From Mesorhizobium sp. (GTDB taxonomy: Bacteria > Pseudomonadota > Alphaproteobacteria > Rhizobiales > Rhizobiaceae), in assembly GCA_004020875.1 (NCBI GenBank), contig SAPZ01000002.1:124001-188000 (forward strand): a stretch of 64,000 nt of DNA. The letters are read 5' to 3'. Shown piece after piece: positions 35,428 to 46,482 of the stretch (the first letter of the stretch is position 1; every line of letters begins with the position of its first letter). Both the position numbers and the translations under genes were made by a program. The notes below the pieces were generated by a model that saw only the letters and a list, made by a program, of their open reading frames with translations, was not told the origin of the DNA and searched no databases.

Positions 35428-36621
35428 TCAGCGTTCCTCCGGAGGTTTCAGGCTCCGGAATTGTGCCAGCAGCAGGAGATCGTAGACGATCTTCAGTGTA
35501 CCGCAGATCAGTAGCGGCCATGCCCGGAATGACGCAGCAAAGAGTGCTCCGGCCAAGACAGGGCTGATCGAGGCGGCCAGGCTGCGCGGCACCGACGTGA
35601 AGCTCGCAGCGGCCGCCCGTTCCGCCTTAGTAACGACGGCCATGACATAGGACGAGCGCGTCGGCACATCCATCTGCGACAGCGCCGCCCGGATCAGCAG
35701 GAAGAAAAGCGCTAGGGGCAGCGTCGGCGCCAGCGCAGCCAGCATCAGGGCGACACTGGACGGAATGTGCGTGAACACCATCGTGTTGACCAGACCGATG
35801 CGGCGCGACAGCCGGGCGGCCACCGGAAACGAGAATGCCGACAGCATCCCCGACCAGAAGAAGAAAGCCCCCGCCTGCGAAAGCGAGAGGTTGAATTGCT
35901 CGAACAGCCAAAGGGCGACCAGCGATTGGACGACGAATCCCCCTGCAAAGGCATCGAGGCTGAACAGGACCGCAAGCTTGAGAACGACACGGCGCGAAGG
36001 GCCAAGCGCAGCGGCAGTTCCGGCGGCCGGCACCGGGCGGCGCGGGATCAACGCGTAGAGCAAGCCCCCCAACAGACCGAGAAGCGCATAAAGGACGAAC
36101 ATGGCCTGGATGCCGGCAAGCCGGTCCAGGCCAACCGGGGCCAAATGGTCAGGCATCGCGGAAGCAAGTCCACCCGCGGCGGCCGCAAGCGCGCCCGCGA
36201 GGCTGTAGCGCGCGAACATCCCGGTGCGCTCACGCTCCGTGACCTCGCGCGCGAGCACCGCGTGCTCCAGTGGCACGAACACACTGACACTGCCGGCCGA
36301 AGGGTTGATCGTGCCGGCAAGCGCAACGACCAGAAGCAGCGCATAGTCATGGCCCACGGCGAAGGCCACACCCGTGGCAATCATCAAGCCGGCGCCAGCC
36401 AGCAGGAGCTGGCGACGATCGTGCCGGGCGCCGAGAAACCCGACACCGATTGTCAGCAGCGCGGAACCGAGCAGCGACGCTGTCGCGATGACGCCGACCT
36501 GCAGGGGAGTGAATCCGAGGGCAAGCAGGTAAACCGGCAGCAACACGGCAACGAAGCCGTCGCCGAAGTCTCGCAAGGCGCGGGCGGCAAAGAGAAAAAT
36601 CGCTGGATGAATCCGCTGCAC
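35428..36621 (-). CDS. MFS transporter
   Basis: A 397-residue carrier with about twelve hydrophobic segments in two six-helix halves. The first half has ALRDFGDGFVAVLLPVYLLA and the loop motif GARHDRRQLLLAGAGLM; the second has SGMLSAFSFPVAARLSRRIG. A glycine/proline-rich central loop (RRPVPAAGTAAALGPSRR) separates them. Substrate not recognisable. It lies alone between the ABC operon regulator and the IclR regulator. Confidence 0.85.
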   Translation of the reverse strand: MQRIHPAIFLFAARALRDFGDGFVAVLLPVYLLALGFTPLQVGVIATASLLGSALLTIGVGFLGARHDRRQLLLAGAGLMIATGVAFAVGHDYALLLVVALAGTINPSAGSVSVFVPLEHAVLAREVTERERTGMFARYSLAGALAAAAGGLASAMPDHLAPVGLDRLAGIQAMFVLYALLGLLGGLLYALIPRRPVPAAGTAAALGPSRRVVLKLAVLFSLDAFAGGFVVQSLVALWLFEQFNLSLSQAGAFFFWSGMLSAFSFPVAARLSRRIGLVNTMVFTHIPSSVALMLAALAPTLPLALFFLLIRAALSQMDVPTRSSYVMAVVTKAERAAAASFTSVPRSLAASISPVLAGALFAASFRAWPLLICGTLKIVYDLLLLAQFRSLKPPEER

Positions 36622-36730
36622 CGGTCTCGTCCTTCGACAATTGCACCCAGCAGCGCGACGGCTTCGCAGCCGGCTCTTGGCTGGAGTTAAGATATCATGC
36701 CGGAGTGCGAACGAACGAGATTGGCTTTCA

Positions 36731-37444
36731 CTAAACGAAGAAGAACTCCTCCACCCGCTGCTTGGCCTGCCGCAGCACCGGCAGGATGTCGCGCTCCATC
36801 GCCTCGACCGAGAAACGCGCCGACTGCGTCGAGACGTTAATGGCGGCGACTGTGCGGCCAGCGCGGTCGACGATCGGCACCGCGATCGAGCGCAGGCCGA
36901 GCTCCAGCTCCTGGTCGACGATGGCGAAGCCTTCCGCCCTCGCCTTGTCTATGGCCTTATCAAGCGCGGCGCGGCCGGTGATCGTCTTCGGCGTGCGCCG
37001 CTCGAGGGTCGCTTGCGTCAGGAAGGTCTTCAAATCATCCACCGCCAGACCGGAAAGCAGCACCCGCCCCATCGACGTGCAATAGGCCGGCAGCCTGGTG
37101 CCGACATCGAGCGCGACGCTCAAGATTCGCCGCCCGGGAATGCGCGCGACATAGACGACGTCCTCGCCTGACAGCACCGCCGCATTGCAGGCTTCGTCGA
37201 ATTTTCCCGCTACCTCGCGCATGATGGGCGCCGCGAAGGTCCAGAGCGATGCACCGCCGAGCCAGGTCCGTGCGACCATCAAAAGGCGTGGCGACAGCGA
37301 GAACAGCCGTCCGGATTGCGACGCATAGCCCGTGGCGACCAATGTCAGCAGGAAGCGGCGAGCTCCCGCGCGGGTGAGGTCAGCCTCTTCGGCCATCTCG
37401 GTCAGCGTCATGCCGGCCGGATGGCGCGCGAGGATTTCCATCAC
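36731..37444 (-). CDS. pcaR: IclR-family regulator of the pca genes (PcaR-like)
   Basis: At least 237 residues: winged helix (GMTLTEMAEEADLTRAGARR, then GYASQSGRLFSLSPRLL) and IclR effector domain (YCTSMGRVLLSGL, IDKARAEGFAIVDQELELGL, AINVSTQSARFS). This domain layout matches PcaR/PobR regulators. The first canonical start is a GTG at 37444, but the same frame runs upstream to 37528 and encodes the conserved family opening HVGSLERGLTV with no ATG, GTG or TTG. An ATT at 37486, preceded by AGAGGA, would restore a full-length protein. Divergent from pcaIJF, with a perfect palindrome between. Confidence 0.82.
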   Translation of the reverse strand: MMEILARHPAGMTLTEMAEEADLTRAGARRFLLTLVATGYASQSGRLFSLSPRLLMVARTWLGGASLWTFAAPIMREVAGKFDEACNAAVLSGEDVVYVARIPGRRILSVALDVGTRLPAYCTSMGRVLLSGLAVDDLKTFLTQATLERRTPKTITGRAALDKAIDKARAEGFAIVDQELELGLRSIAVPIVDRAGRTVAAINVSTQSARFSVEAMERDILPVLRQAKQRVEEFFFV

Positions 37445-37569
37445 CGTAAGGCCTCTTTCCAGCGAGCCGACATGGTCGCGCGAAATGGATTCCTCTTCCA
37501 GGGACGCCTCCAGGCCGACGTTGACTCAATCGACAGGTTGGAGCTAGAAGTATCTCATACAAAACATTT

Positions 37570-37584
37570 GTTCGCAATGCGAAC
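37570..37584. promoter_or_regulatory. Candidate PcaR/IclR operator
   Basis: GTTCGC-AAT-GCGAAC is a perfect 6-3-6 inverted repeat 27 bases upstream of the pcaI start and between the divergent regulator and pcaIJF. The length and GTTCG arm resemble the PcaR site described in Pseudomonas, from memory. Use as the operator of the adjacent IclR protein is inference. Confidence 0.6.
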
Positions 37585-37610
37585 TTCTTTTGCGTCGATG
37601 GAGCCTCGAG

Positions 37611-38468
37611 ATGGTCAAGTTCCTGCCGCTGAAGGAGGCGGTCGCGGAAAACCTGCATGACGGCGACACAGTCGCCTTCGAGGGCTTCACCCATCTTATT
37701 CCCACCGCCGCCGCGCATGAAGCGATCCGCCAGGGCTTTCACGACCTTACTCTCATCCGCATGACGCCGGACCTGATCTACGACCAGATGATCGGCATGG
37801 GCATGGCGAGGAAGGTCGTCTTCTCCTATGTCGGCAATCCGGGTGTCGGCCTGCTGCGACGCGCCCGCGACGCCATCGAGAACGGCTTTCCGCGCGCCAT
37901 TGAGGTCGAGGAGCACAGCCATGCCGGCATGGCCAACGCCTATGAGGCGGGCGCCGCTGGCCTGCCCTGCGCGGTGTTCCGCGGCTATCGCGGCGCCGGT
38001 CTGGCGTCGGTCAATCCGAACATCAAATCGGTCAGCTGCCCTTTCACCGGCGAGGTGCTGGCCGCCGTCCCGGCGATAAGGCCGGACGTCACCTTCATCC
38101 ACGCGCAGAAGGCGGATCGGAAAGGCAATGTGCTGGTCGAAGGCATCATCGGCATCCAGAAGGAAGCTGTTCTTGCCGCAAAGCGTGCCGTGGTGACGGT
38201 CGAGGAAGTGGTCGACAATTTCGACGACCTCCACCCCAATCTCACCGTGCTGCCGAACTGGACGATCGCTGCGATTTCCGTCGTGCCCGGTGGCTCGCAT
38301 CCCTCCTACACGCATGGCTATTACGAGCGCGACAACGCAGCCTATCTCGAATGGGACGAGATCGCCGCCGACCGCGACCGTTTCCAGGCGTGGATGCACA
38401 AGAACGTTATCGAGAGCAGCGCCGAGGACTTTGCCGGCCGCGTCGAGCATCTGAGGAAAGCCGCATGA
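37611..38468 (+). CDS. pcaI: 3-oxoadipate CoA-transferase subunit A
   Basis: A 285-residue CoA-transferase alpha subunit. Motifs: DGDTVAFEGFTHLIPTAAAH, LTLIRMTPDLIYDQMIGMG, AVFRGYRGAGL and FTGEVLAAVPAIRPDVTFIH, all standard for the family. With PcaJ it moves CoA from succinyl-CoA to beta-ketoadipate. It is longer than the classical Pseudomonas PcaI, resembling the larger subgroup found in Rhizobiales and actinobacteria. The ATG at 37611 is chosen over an in-frame ATG at 37590. Its stop overlaps pcaJ by four bases. Confidence 0.88.
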   Translation: MVKFLPLKEAVAENLHDGDTVAFEGFTHLIPTAAAHEAIRQGFHDLTLIRMTPDLIYDQMIGMGMARKVVFSYVGNPGVGLLRRARDAIENGFPRAIEVEEHSHAGMANAYEAGAAGLPCAVFRGYRGAGLASVNPNIKSVSCPFTGEVLAAVPAIRPDVTFIHAQKADRKGNVLVEGIIGIQKEAVLAAKRAVVTVEEVVDNFDDLHPNLTVLPNWTIAAISVVPGGSHPSYTHGYYERDNAAYLEWDEIAADRDRFQAWMHKNVIESSAEDFAGRVEHLRKAA

Positions 38469-39268
38469 GCGACGCTGATAAGCTGGGCTTCACCCCCAAC
38501 GAGATGATGACGATCGCCGCCAGCCGCGCCTTGAAAAGCGACGATGTCTGCTTCGTCGGCATCGGCGCGCCATCGGCGGCCTGCAACGTCGCGCGGCTGA
38601 CGCACGCGCCCGACATCACGCTGATCTATGAGAGCGGCACCATCGGCACCGCGCCTGACGTCTTGCCGCTGTCGATCGGCGACGGCGAATTGTGCGAGAC
38701 GGCGGTCACCACCGTCGCGGTGCCGGAGATGTTCCGCTACTGGCTGCAAGGCGGCCGCATCTCGATCGGCTTCCTAGGCGCCGCCCAGCTCGACAAGTTC
38801 GGCAACATCAACACCACCGTCATCGGCGACTATGCGCGTCCCAAGACCCGCCTGCCCGGCGGCGGGGGCGCGCCGGAGATCGCCACCTCATCGAGGCAAG
38901 TCTACATCACCATGGCGCAATCGAAGCGCGGCATGGTCGAGAAGATCGATTTCTTCACCTCCTTCGGCCATGGCGAAGGTGGCGACCACCGCAAGCGGCT
39001 CGGCATCGACACCGCCGGGCCGACGCTTCTGATCACCGACCTCGCCATCTGGAAACCGGACCCGGTGACCAAGGAATTCACCGTGGTGTCGTTGCATCCC
39101 GGCGTCAGCCGCGAGCAGGTGCAGGAGACTTGTGGCTGGGTCGTAAAATTCGCCGAGGCCCTTGACGAGACGCCGGCGCCGACGGAACTCGAGCTGAAGA
39201 CATTGCGCGACCTGCAGGCCCGCACCAAGGCGACGCATCAAGGGACCGCCAAAGGGAAAGCTGCATAA
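38465..39268 (+). CDS. pcaJ: 3-oxoadipate CoA-transferase subunit B
   Basis: A 267-residue beta subunit carrying the catalytic glutamate in TLIYESGTIGTAPD near residue 60, followed by GGRISIGFLGAAQLDKFGNI and RLPGGGGAPEIATS. It forms the heteromeric transferase with PcaI. The ATG at 38465 lies inside the pcaI stop (ATGA), giving translational coupling. pcaF starts immediately after its stop, so the three genes form one operon. Confidence 0.9.
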   Translation: MSDADKLGFTPNEMMTIAASRALKSDDVCFVGIGAPSAACNVARLTHAPDITLIYESGTIGTAPDVLPLSIGDGELCETAVTTVAVPEMFRYWLQGGRISIGFLGAAQLDKFGNINTTVIGDYARPKTRLPGGGGAPEIATSSRQVYITMAQSKRGMVEKIDFFTSFGHGEGGDHRKRLGIDTAGPTLLITDLAIWKPDPVTKEFTVVSLHPGVSREQVQETCGWVVKFAEALDETPAPTELELKTLRDLQARTKATHQGTAKGKAA

Positions 39269-40474
39269 ATGGCTGAAGCCTTCATCTGCGATTACATCCG
39301 CACGCCCATCGGCCGCTTCGCCGGTTCGTTGTCCTCCGTGCGCGCCGACGATCTAGCCGCCATCCCGTTGCGGGCGCTCGGTGAGCGCAATAAGGGTCTC
39401 GACTGGACCGCCATCGACGACGTCATCTATGGCTGCGCCAACCAGGCGGGCGAGGACAACCGCAACGTCGCGCGCATGGCGCTGCTGCTTGCCGGCCTCC
39501 CGCAGGACATTCCCGGTTCGACGGTCAACCGCCTGTGCGGTTCGGGCATGGATGCCGTCACCATCGCCGCGCGCGCCATCAAATCAGGCGAGGCCGAGCT
39601 GATGATTGCCGGCGGAGTGGAATCGATGAGCCGCGCGCCCTTCGTCATGCCGAAGGCGGACACCGCGTTCTCGCGCAATGCCGAGATCTACGACACCACC
39701 ATCGGCTGGCGCTTCGTCAATCCGCTGATGAAGAAGCAATATGGCGTCGATTCCATGCCGGAGACCGGCGAGAATGTCGCCGAGGATTTTTCCGTCTCCC
39801 GAGCCGATCAGGACGCTTTCGCCGTGCGCAGCCAGGACAAGGCGGTGGCCGCGCAAGAGAATGGCCGGCTGGCGAAGGAGATCACGCCGGTGACCATCCC
39901 GCAGAGGAAAGGCGACGCGATCGTCGTTTCCAAGGACGAGCATCCACGCGCCGGCACCACCATCGAAACGCTGGCCAAATTGCCGACGCCGTTCCGCCAG
40001 GGCGGCACGGTCACCGCCGGCAACGCATCCGGCGTCAATGACGGCGCGGCTGCCCTCATCATCGCCTCCGAAGCGGCGGCAAGGAAGCATGGGCTGACCC
40101 CGATCGCCCGTATCCTCGGCGGCGCCGTCGCCGGCGTTGCGCCGCGTATCATGGGCATCGGACCGGCGCCGGCCACCAAGAAGCTTTGCGCCCGCCTCGG
40201 CCTGACGCCCGAACAGTTCGACGTCATCGAATTGAACGAGGCCTTCGCCTCCCAAGGCATTGCCGCGCTCCGCCAACTCGGAATTTCCGAGACGGCGGAG
40301 CATGTGAACCCCAATGGCGGCGCGATCGCACTCGGTCATCCGCTCGGCATGTCGGGCGCGCGCATCACCGGCACGGCGGCGCTGGAGCTCAGCGAGCGCA
40401 GCGGCAGGCTGGCCCTGGCCACCATGTGCATTGGCGTCGGCCAGGGGATTGCCATCGCGCTAGAGCGGGTCTGA
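39269..40474 (+). CDS. pcaF: 3-oxoadipyl-CoA thiolase
   Basis: A 401-residue thiolase. The acyl-enzyme cysteine is in STVNRLCGSGMDAV near residue 90, the family motif is NEAFASQGIAAL, the catalytic histidine is in GGAIALGHPLGMSGAR near residue 355 and the second cysteine in LATMCIGVGQGIA near residue 390. The length fits PcaF exactly. It cleaves beta-ketoadipyl-CoA to succinyl-CoA and acetyl-CoA, the last step of the pathway encoded here. It is convergent with pobA at 14 bases. Confidence 0.92.
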   Translation: MAEAFICDYIRTPIGRFAGSLSSVRADDLAAIPLRALGERNKGLDWTAIDDVIYGCANQAGEDNRNVARMALLLAGLPQDIPGSTVNRLCGSGMDAVTIAARAIKSGEAELMIAGGVESMSRAPFVMPKADTAFSRNAEIYDTTIGWRFVNPLMKKQYGVDSMPETGENVAEDFSVSRADQDAFAVRSQDKAVAAQENGRLAKEITPVTIPQRKGDAIVVSKDEHPRAGTTIETLAKLPTPFRQGGTVTAGNASGVNDGAAALIIASEAAARKHGLTPIARILGGAVAGVAPRIMGIGPAPATKKLCARLGLTPEQFDVIELNEAFASQGIAALRQLGISETAEHVNPNGGAIALGHPLGMSGARITGTAALELSERSGRLALATMCIGVGQGIAIALERV

Positions 40475-40487
40475 CCGCCCAGGCTAA

Positions 40488-42712
<2,225 letters not shown>

Positions 42713-42723
42713 GGCGGCCACGG

Positions 42724-43341
42724 TCAGCTGTCGAAGAAGACCGTCTCCTTTTCGCCCTGCAAATGGACATCGAAGACGTAGGTATCGCCCTGGCGCTCGG
42801 CGATCAGCGTCGGCACGCGAACGCGATGTTCGATGCGGGCAAGGATCGGATCCTCGGCATTGGCCTTCTCCTCGTCGGAGAAATAGAGTCTGGTGTTGAG
42901 GCCGATATTGATGCCGCGCGCCACGATCCACAGCGTGATATGCGGCGCCATCAGCCGGCCATCGCGGAACGGCACGCGACCTGGCTTGATCGTCTGAAAC
43001 CGGCAGACGCCCGTTTCCATGTCGCTCGGCTGCCGGCCCCATCCCAAAAAGTTGGGATCGGCCGGGCCGCGCATCTCCGCCGGCGAATTGTAGAGCCCGC
43101 TGGCATCCGCTTGCCAGATCTCGATCAGCGCATCCTTGAGCGGCGTGCCGGTGCCGTCGAGCACGCGGATGCGCAACTCGATGCGCTCGCCCCTGGTCTC
43201 GCTGTTGACCATCGTCGAGCCGAGGTCGCTCTGATAGACGCCGTCGATGCCGCAGAAATTCGGTGTCAGCCCGATATGCACGTAAGGGCCTGCGGTCTGC
43301 GAAGGGCTCTCCTTCAGCCGGTCGAGCGACTGCGCCATCAA
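42724..43341 (-). CDS. pcaG: Protocatechuate 3,4-dioxygenase alpha subunit
   Basis: A 205-residue intradiol dioxygenase subunit: [18 protein letters not shown] at the N-terminus, [19 protein letters not shown] in the middle, and [20 protein letters not shown] near residue 145. The alpha chain lacks the full set of iron ligands, which sit in PcaH, and completes the active site. The start overlaps the pcaH stop by four bases. Confidence 0.93.
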   Translation of the reverse strand: MMAQSLDRLKESPSQTAGPYVHIGLTPNFCGIDGVYQSDLGSTMVNSETRGERIELRIRVLDGTGTPLKDALIEIWQADASGLYNSPAEMRGPADPNFLGWGRQPSDMETGVCRFQTIKPGRVPFRDGRLMAPHITLWIVARGINIGLNTRLYFSDEEKANAEDPILARIEHRVRVPTLIAERQGDTYVFDVHLQGEKETVFFDS

Positions 43342-44090
43342 TTGCCCTCCGGCCTGTTCTCGAACAGCGTCGAGCGGCGCCCGCGCAGCACGATGTCGAA
43401 CTTGTAGGCGAGCGCATCCATCGGGATCGTCGACTGCATATCGAGCGCGGCGATCAGCGCCGCGATAGCTGCCTTGTTGGAAATGCCGCCGACGATCGGA
43501 CAGCGCCAGATCAGCGGATCTCCCTCGAAATACATCTGCGTGATCAGCCGCTGTGCGAAGCCGTGGCCGAACACGGAAAAATGGATATGCGCCGGCCGCC
43601 AGTCATTCGGACCGTTCGGCCACGGATAGGGCCCAGGCCTCACCGTGCGAAAGGCGTAGCCGCCATCCTCGCCGGTGATGGTGCGGCCGCAGCCGCCGAA
43701 ATTCGGATCGAGCGGTGCGAGATAGCCGTCCTTCTTGTGACGGTAGCGGCCGCCGGCATTGGCCTGCCAGAATTCGAGCAGCGCGCCGGGCACGCCCTTG
43801 CCGCGCTCGTCGAGCACGCGTCCATGGACGATGATGCGCTCCCCGATGGCGCTATCGCCGGCCTTGGCGAAATTGTGTATCAGATCGTTGTCGAGCTCAC
43901 CCAACATCGCGTGCCCGAATACCGGGCCGGTCAGTTCCGACAGCGTGTTATCGAACGACAACAACGCTTTCTGCGGCGAGCGCAGCACCGAGCTCTTGTA
44001 GTCCGGCGTGAAGGCCGCCGGATGCCACTGGCGGTCGCGCTGGAAGAATGCGCCGATTTCCGGCGCGCGGTTTGAGCCGGACTCAGCCAT
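43338..44090 (-). CDS. pcaH: Protocatechuate 3,4-dioxygenase beta subunit
   Basis: A 250-residue catalytic subunit. The intradiol signature is [20 protein letters not shown]. Iron ligands are identifiable as the tyrosine of GGRYRHK, the tyrosine of RPGPYPW and the two histidines of RPAHIHFSV. It opens protocatechuate to beta-carboxymuconate. The ATG at 44090 is chosen because the frame upstream belongs to pcaC on the same strand; the overlap with pcaC is 8 bases. Confidence 0.94.
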   Translation of the reverse strand: MAESGSNRAPEIGAFFQRDRQWHPAAFTPDYKSSVLRSPQKALLSFDNTLSELTGPVFGHAMLGELDNDLIHNFAKAGDSAIGERIIVHGRVLDERGKGVPGALLEFWQANAGGRYRHKKDGYLAPLDPNFGGCGRTITGEDGGYAFRTVRPGPYPWPNGPNDWRPAHIHFSVFGHGFAQRLITQMYFEGDPLIWRCPIVGGISNKAAIAALIAALDMQSTIPMDALAYKFDIVLRGRRSTLFENRPEGN

Positions 44091-44487
44091 GGGCGGTCTT
44101 TGCTCCGTCCATCTGAACGAACACCTCCTTGGCGATCTTGAAGGCGCGGTTCGCGGCCGGCACGCCGGCGTAGATCGCGACATGCAGGAAAACCTCGCAG
44201 ATGTCGTCGCGCGTTGCGCCTGTATTGGCGGTGGCGCGCACATGCATGGCGACTTCCTCGTCATGGCCGAGTGCCGCAAGCAGCGCCAATGTCACGATCG
44301 ACCGCTCGCGTTTCGACCAGCCGGGCCGTGCCCACACCGTCCCCCAGGCGGCTTCGGTGATCAGCTGCTGGAACGGCCGGTCGAAATCGGTGGCGGTATC
44401 CTCGGCACGGTCGACATGTGGATCGCCGAGCACGGAGCGACGGACCTCGAGACCGGTCCGGTAGCGGTTCTTCGTGACATCATCCAT
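44083..44487 (-). CDS. pcaC: 4-carboxymuconolactone decarboxylase
   Basis: A 134-residue protein with the family core [20 protein letters not shown] and [20 protein letters not shown] followed by [15 protein letters not shown]. No CxxC motif is present, unlike the AhpD-like gene at 16575-16982, which fits a true decarboxylase. It makes beta-ketoadipate enol-lactone. It overlaps pcaD upstream and pcaH downstream. Confidence 0.93.
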   Translation of the reverse strand: MDDVTKNRYRTGLEVRRSVLGDPHVDRAEDTATDFDRPFQQLITEAAWGTVWARPGWSKRERSIVTLALLAALGHDEEVAMHVRATANTGATRDDICEVFLHVAIYAGVPAANRAFKIAKEVFVQMDGAKTAHG

Positions 44488-45292
44488 GAGCAGGCCTTCC
44501 CTCGGGCAACGAGGCGACGAAATCGCGGATCAAACTGACGAGCGCTTCGGGCTGCTCGATGCACGGGATGTGCCCGGCATCGCGGATCACCTCGAAACGC
44601 GCGCCGGGGATCAGTCCGGCCAGCGAGCGGACAAGGTCCGGCGGCGTCGAACCGTCCTGGTCGCCCACGACGCACAGCGTCGGCACCGCGATGCGCCGCG
44701 CGCTGTCTGTGAAATCGGCATCGCGCACCGCCATGCAGGTGCCGGTGTAGCCGGGCACAGCCTGCCTCGTCAGCATGTTGCGGCAGCCGGCCAGATCGGC
44801 CGGGCGCGCGGCGTGGAAACCCGGCGTGAACCACACTTTCATGATGCCGTCGGCAATCACGTCAATGCCGTCGCGCTCGACGGTCGCGATGCGCGTGTTC
44901 CAGCTCTCTGCGGTGCCAATTTTGTGCGCTGTGTCGCTGAGGATCAGCGCCTCGACACATTTGGGATGGCGCGTATAGAGGCGCTGCGCGATCAGGCCAC
45001 CTACCGACAGGCCGTAGAGCACCACCTTGTCAAAATCGAAATGATCGATGAGGCCCAGCAGATCGTCGACATGGTCGTCGATCGAGCGCACGCCGCTCCC
45101 GATATCGGAAAGCCCGTGGCCGCGTTTGTCATAAACGAGCATCGGGATTTCGCCGCTCAGCTTCGCGACGACCTCATCCCAGATCCGGAAATCGGTGCCG
45201 AGCGAATTGATGAAGATGATCGGACGCGACGTGCCGGTCGCCCCGATGAAGCGGTGATGCAGCGTCACGCCGCCTATGCTGACGAATGGCAC
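44480..45292 (-). CDS. pcaD: 3-oxoadipate enol-lactonase
   Basis: A 270-residue alpha/beta hydrolase with nucleophile elbow VLYGLSVGGLIAQRL, acid region VGDQDGSTPP and catalytic histidine DAGHIPCIEQPEA. It hydrolyses the enol-lactone to beta-ketoadipate. The frame is open to 45316, but a GTG at 45292 is preceded by GGAGG at nine bases and begins VPFVSIGG, so it is taken as the start. First gene of the leftward pcaDCHGB-pobA operon, divergent from pcaQ. Confidence 0.92.
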   Translation of the reverse strand: MPFVSIGGVTLHHRFIGATGTSRPIIFINSLGTDFRIWDEVVAKLSGEIPMLVYDKRGHGLSDIGSGVRSIDDHVDDLLGLIDHFDFDKVVLYGLSVGGLIAQRLYTRHPKCVEALILSDTAHKIGTAESWNTRIATVERDGIDVIADGIMKVWFTPGFHAARPADLAGCRNMLTRQAVPGYTGTCMAVRDADFTDSARRIAVPTLCVVGDQDGSTPPDLVRSLAGLIPGARFEVIRDAGHIPCIEQPEALVSLIRDFVASLPEGRPAHG

Positions 45293-45378
45293 GATTTCGA
45301 TCCTCCAAAGCCACATTGCATCAGCAATTTGGTTCGGTAAAATGATATTTTGCGGCGTTTCATTAACTTCGGGGTTAT
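45292..45378 (-). promoter_or_regulatory. pcaD promoter segment, also duplicated upstream of the ABC importer
   Basis: Read leftward from the PcaQ box to the pcaD start, this segment aligns with 46329-46415 read rightward. Shared blocks include AAAATATCATTTTACCGAAC, TGCAATGTG and GGAGGATCGAAA. The match covers about 85 bases with few differences. It includes the pcaD ribosome-binding site. Confidence 0.75.
45363..45378. promoter_or_regulatory. PcaQ box between pcaD and pcaQ
   Basis: On the minus strand the sequence reads ATAACC-CCGA-AGTTAA, which matches the PcaQ site published for Sinorhizobium and Agrobacterium (ATAACC-N4-GGTTAA, from memory) in 11 of 12 fixed positions. It is 7 bases before the pcaQ start and 71 before pcaD, fitting divergent control by PcaQ. 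Confidence 0.75.
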
Positions 45379-45384
45379 CGAACC

Positions 45385-46302
45385 ATGGCCGAAAGCCGGA
45401 TCCGCTTCCGCCACCTGCAGGCGTTTCTCGAAGTCGCGCGACAAGGCAGCGTCGCGCGCGCGGCCGACTTCCTGCATGTCAGCGCGCCGGCCGTGACCAA
45501 GACCTTGCGTGAGCTGGAAGAAGCGCTCGGCGTCGCCGTGGTCGAGCGCGACGGGCGTGGCATCCGTGTCACGCGTCTCGGCGAGATCTTCCTCGGACAT
45601 GCGGGCTCGGCGATTTCGGCGTTGAGGCGCGGCGTCGATTCCGTCCGCCAGGACGGCGCCCTCAACCGCGACCCGATCCGCATCGGCGCGCTGCCGACCG
45701 TCTCGGCGCGCGTGATGCCGCTCGCCATGAATCTGTTTCTCGAGGAAGACACCGGCGCCGCGCTCAAGATCGTCACCGGCGAAAACGCAGTGCTTCTCGA
45801 GCAATTGCGTGTCGGCGCGCTCGATCTCGTCGTCGGCCGGCTCGCTGCGCCGGAGCATATGACCGGCTTCTTCTTCGAACATCTCTATTCGGAGCAGGTG
45901 CTGTTCGTGGTGCGGGCCGGGCATCCCCTGTCGGAATCCGGGACAGACATCTTCGCGCGGCTCGACGACTTCCCCGTCCTGATGCCAACGCGGGAATCCG
46001 TTATCCGGCCTTTCGTCGACCGGCTCTTCATCACCAACGGCATGACCGCGCCAGCGACCGAAATCGAAACCGTATCCGACTCCTTCGGCCGTTCCTTCAT
46101 GCGCCAGAGCAATGCGGTGTGGATCATCTCGGCCGGCGTCGTCGCCAACGAGATCGCGAGCGGCGCCTTCGTTGCCTTACCGGTGGACACGGAAGAGACC
46201 AAAGGGCCGGTGGGCTTGACGATGCGCACCGACACCGCGCCCTCGCCCGCCTTCACCATCCTCTTGCAGACGATCCGCGAGGCAGCGCGGCACCACGCGT
46301 GA
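45385..46302 (+). CDS. pcaQ: LysR-family activator of protocatechuate catabolism
   Basis: A 305-residue LysR regulator. The N-terminal helix-turn-helix is visible in SVARAADFLHVSAPAVTKTL with LEEALGVAVVERDGRGIRVT; the effector domain has RIGALPTVSARVMPLAMNLF. Position divergent from pcaDCHGB and a matching PcaQ box at 45363-45378 identify it. PcaQ responds to beta-carboxymuconate and related intermediates (known). It probably also activates the importer genes that follow, which carry the same box at 46329-46344. Confidence 0.92.
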   Translation: MAESRIRFRHLQAFLEVARQGSVARAADFLHVSAPAVTKTLRELEEALGVAVVERDGRGIRVTRLGEIFLGHAGSAISALRRGVDSVRQDGALNRDPIRIGALPTVSARVMPLAMNLFLEEDTGAALKIVTGENAVLLEQLRVGALDLVVGRLAAPEHMTGFFFEHLYSEQVLFVVRAGHPLSESGTDIFARLDDFPVLMPTRESVIRPFVDRLFITNGMTAPATEIETVSDSFGRSFMRQSNAVWIISAGVVANEIASGAFVALPVDTEETKGPVGLTMRTDTAPSPAFTILLQTIREAARHHA

Positions 46303-46328
46303 TGATCGGCCCTGGCAGTTCGAATTCA

Positions 46329-46344
46329 CTAACCCAGGGGTTAA
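46329..46344. promoter_or_regulatory. PcaQ box upstream of the aromatic-acid importer
   Basis: CTAACC-CAGG-GGTTAA matches ATAACC-N4-GGTTAA in 11 of 12 fixed positions, and TAACCC-AG-GGGTTA is a perfect inverted repeat. It is 139 bases upstream of the binding-protein start and 26 bases after the pcaQ stop. Confidence 0.78.
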
Positions 46345-46415
46345 TAAAACACCGTAAAATATCATTTTACCGAACCAAACCGCTAGTGCAATGTGACCTC
46401 GGAGGATCGAAAGCC
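46329..46415 (+). promoter_or_regulatory. Duplicate of the pcaD promoter and leader
   Basis: This stretch repeats the pcaD upstream region (45292-45378) in the same relative orientation to its own downstream gene. It even keeps GGAGGATCGAAA, the pcaD ribosome-binding site, although the gene it now serves has its own GGGAGGAG site at 46472-46479. This indicates that the pcaD promoter was copied in front of the importer operon. Confidence 0.72.
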
Positions 46416-46482
46416 GTGCTGTCCGGCCGCAAACGGAAGACCCGTTTGCCGTCATGTCGAACGGCCACTGAGGGAGGAGCAA

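Noticed and set aside
45293..45316. Start of pcaD at the first ATG, 45316
   Set aside because: The GGAGG site nine bases before the GTG at 45292 lies inside that extension, and family similarity begins at the GTG.
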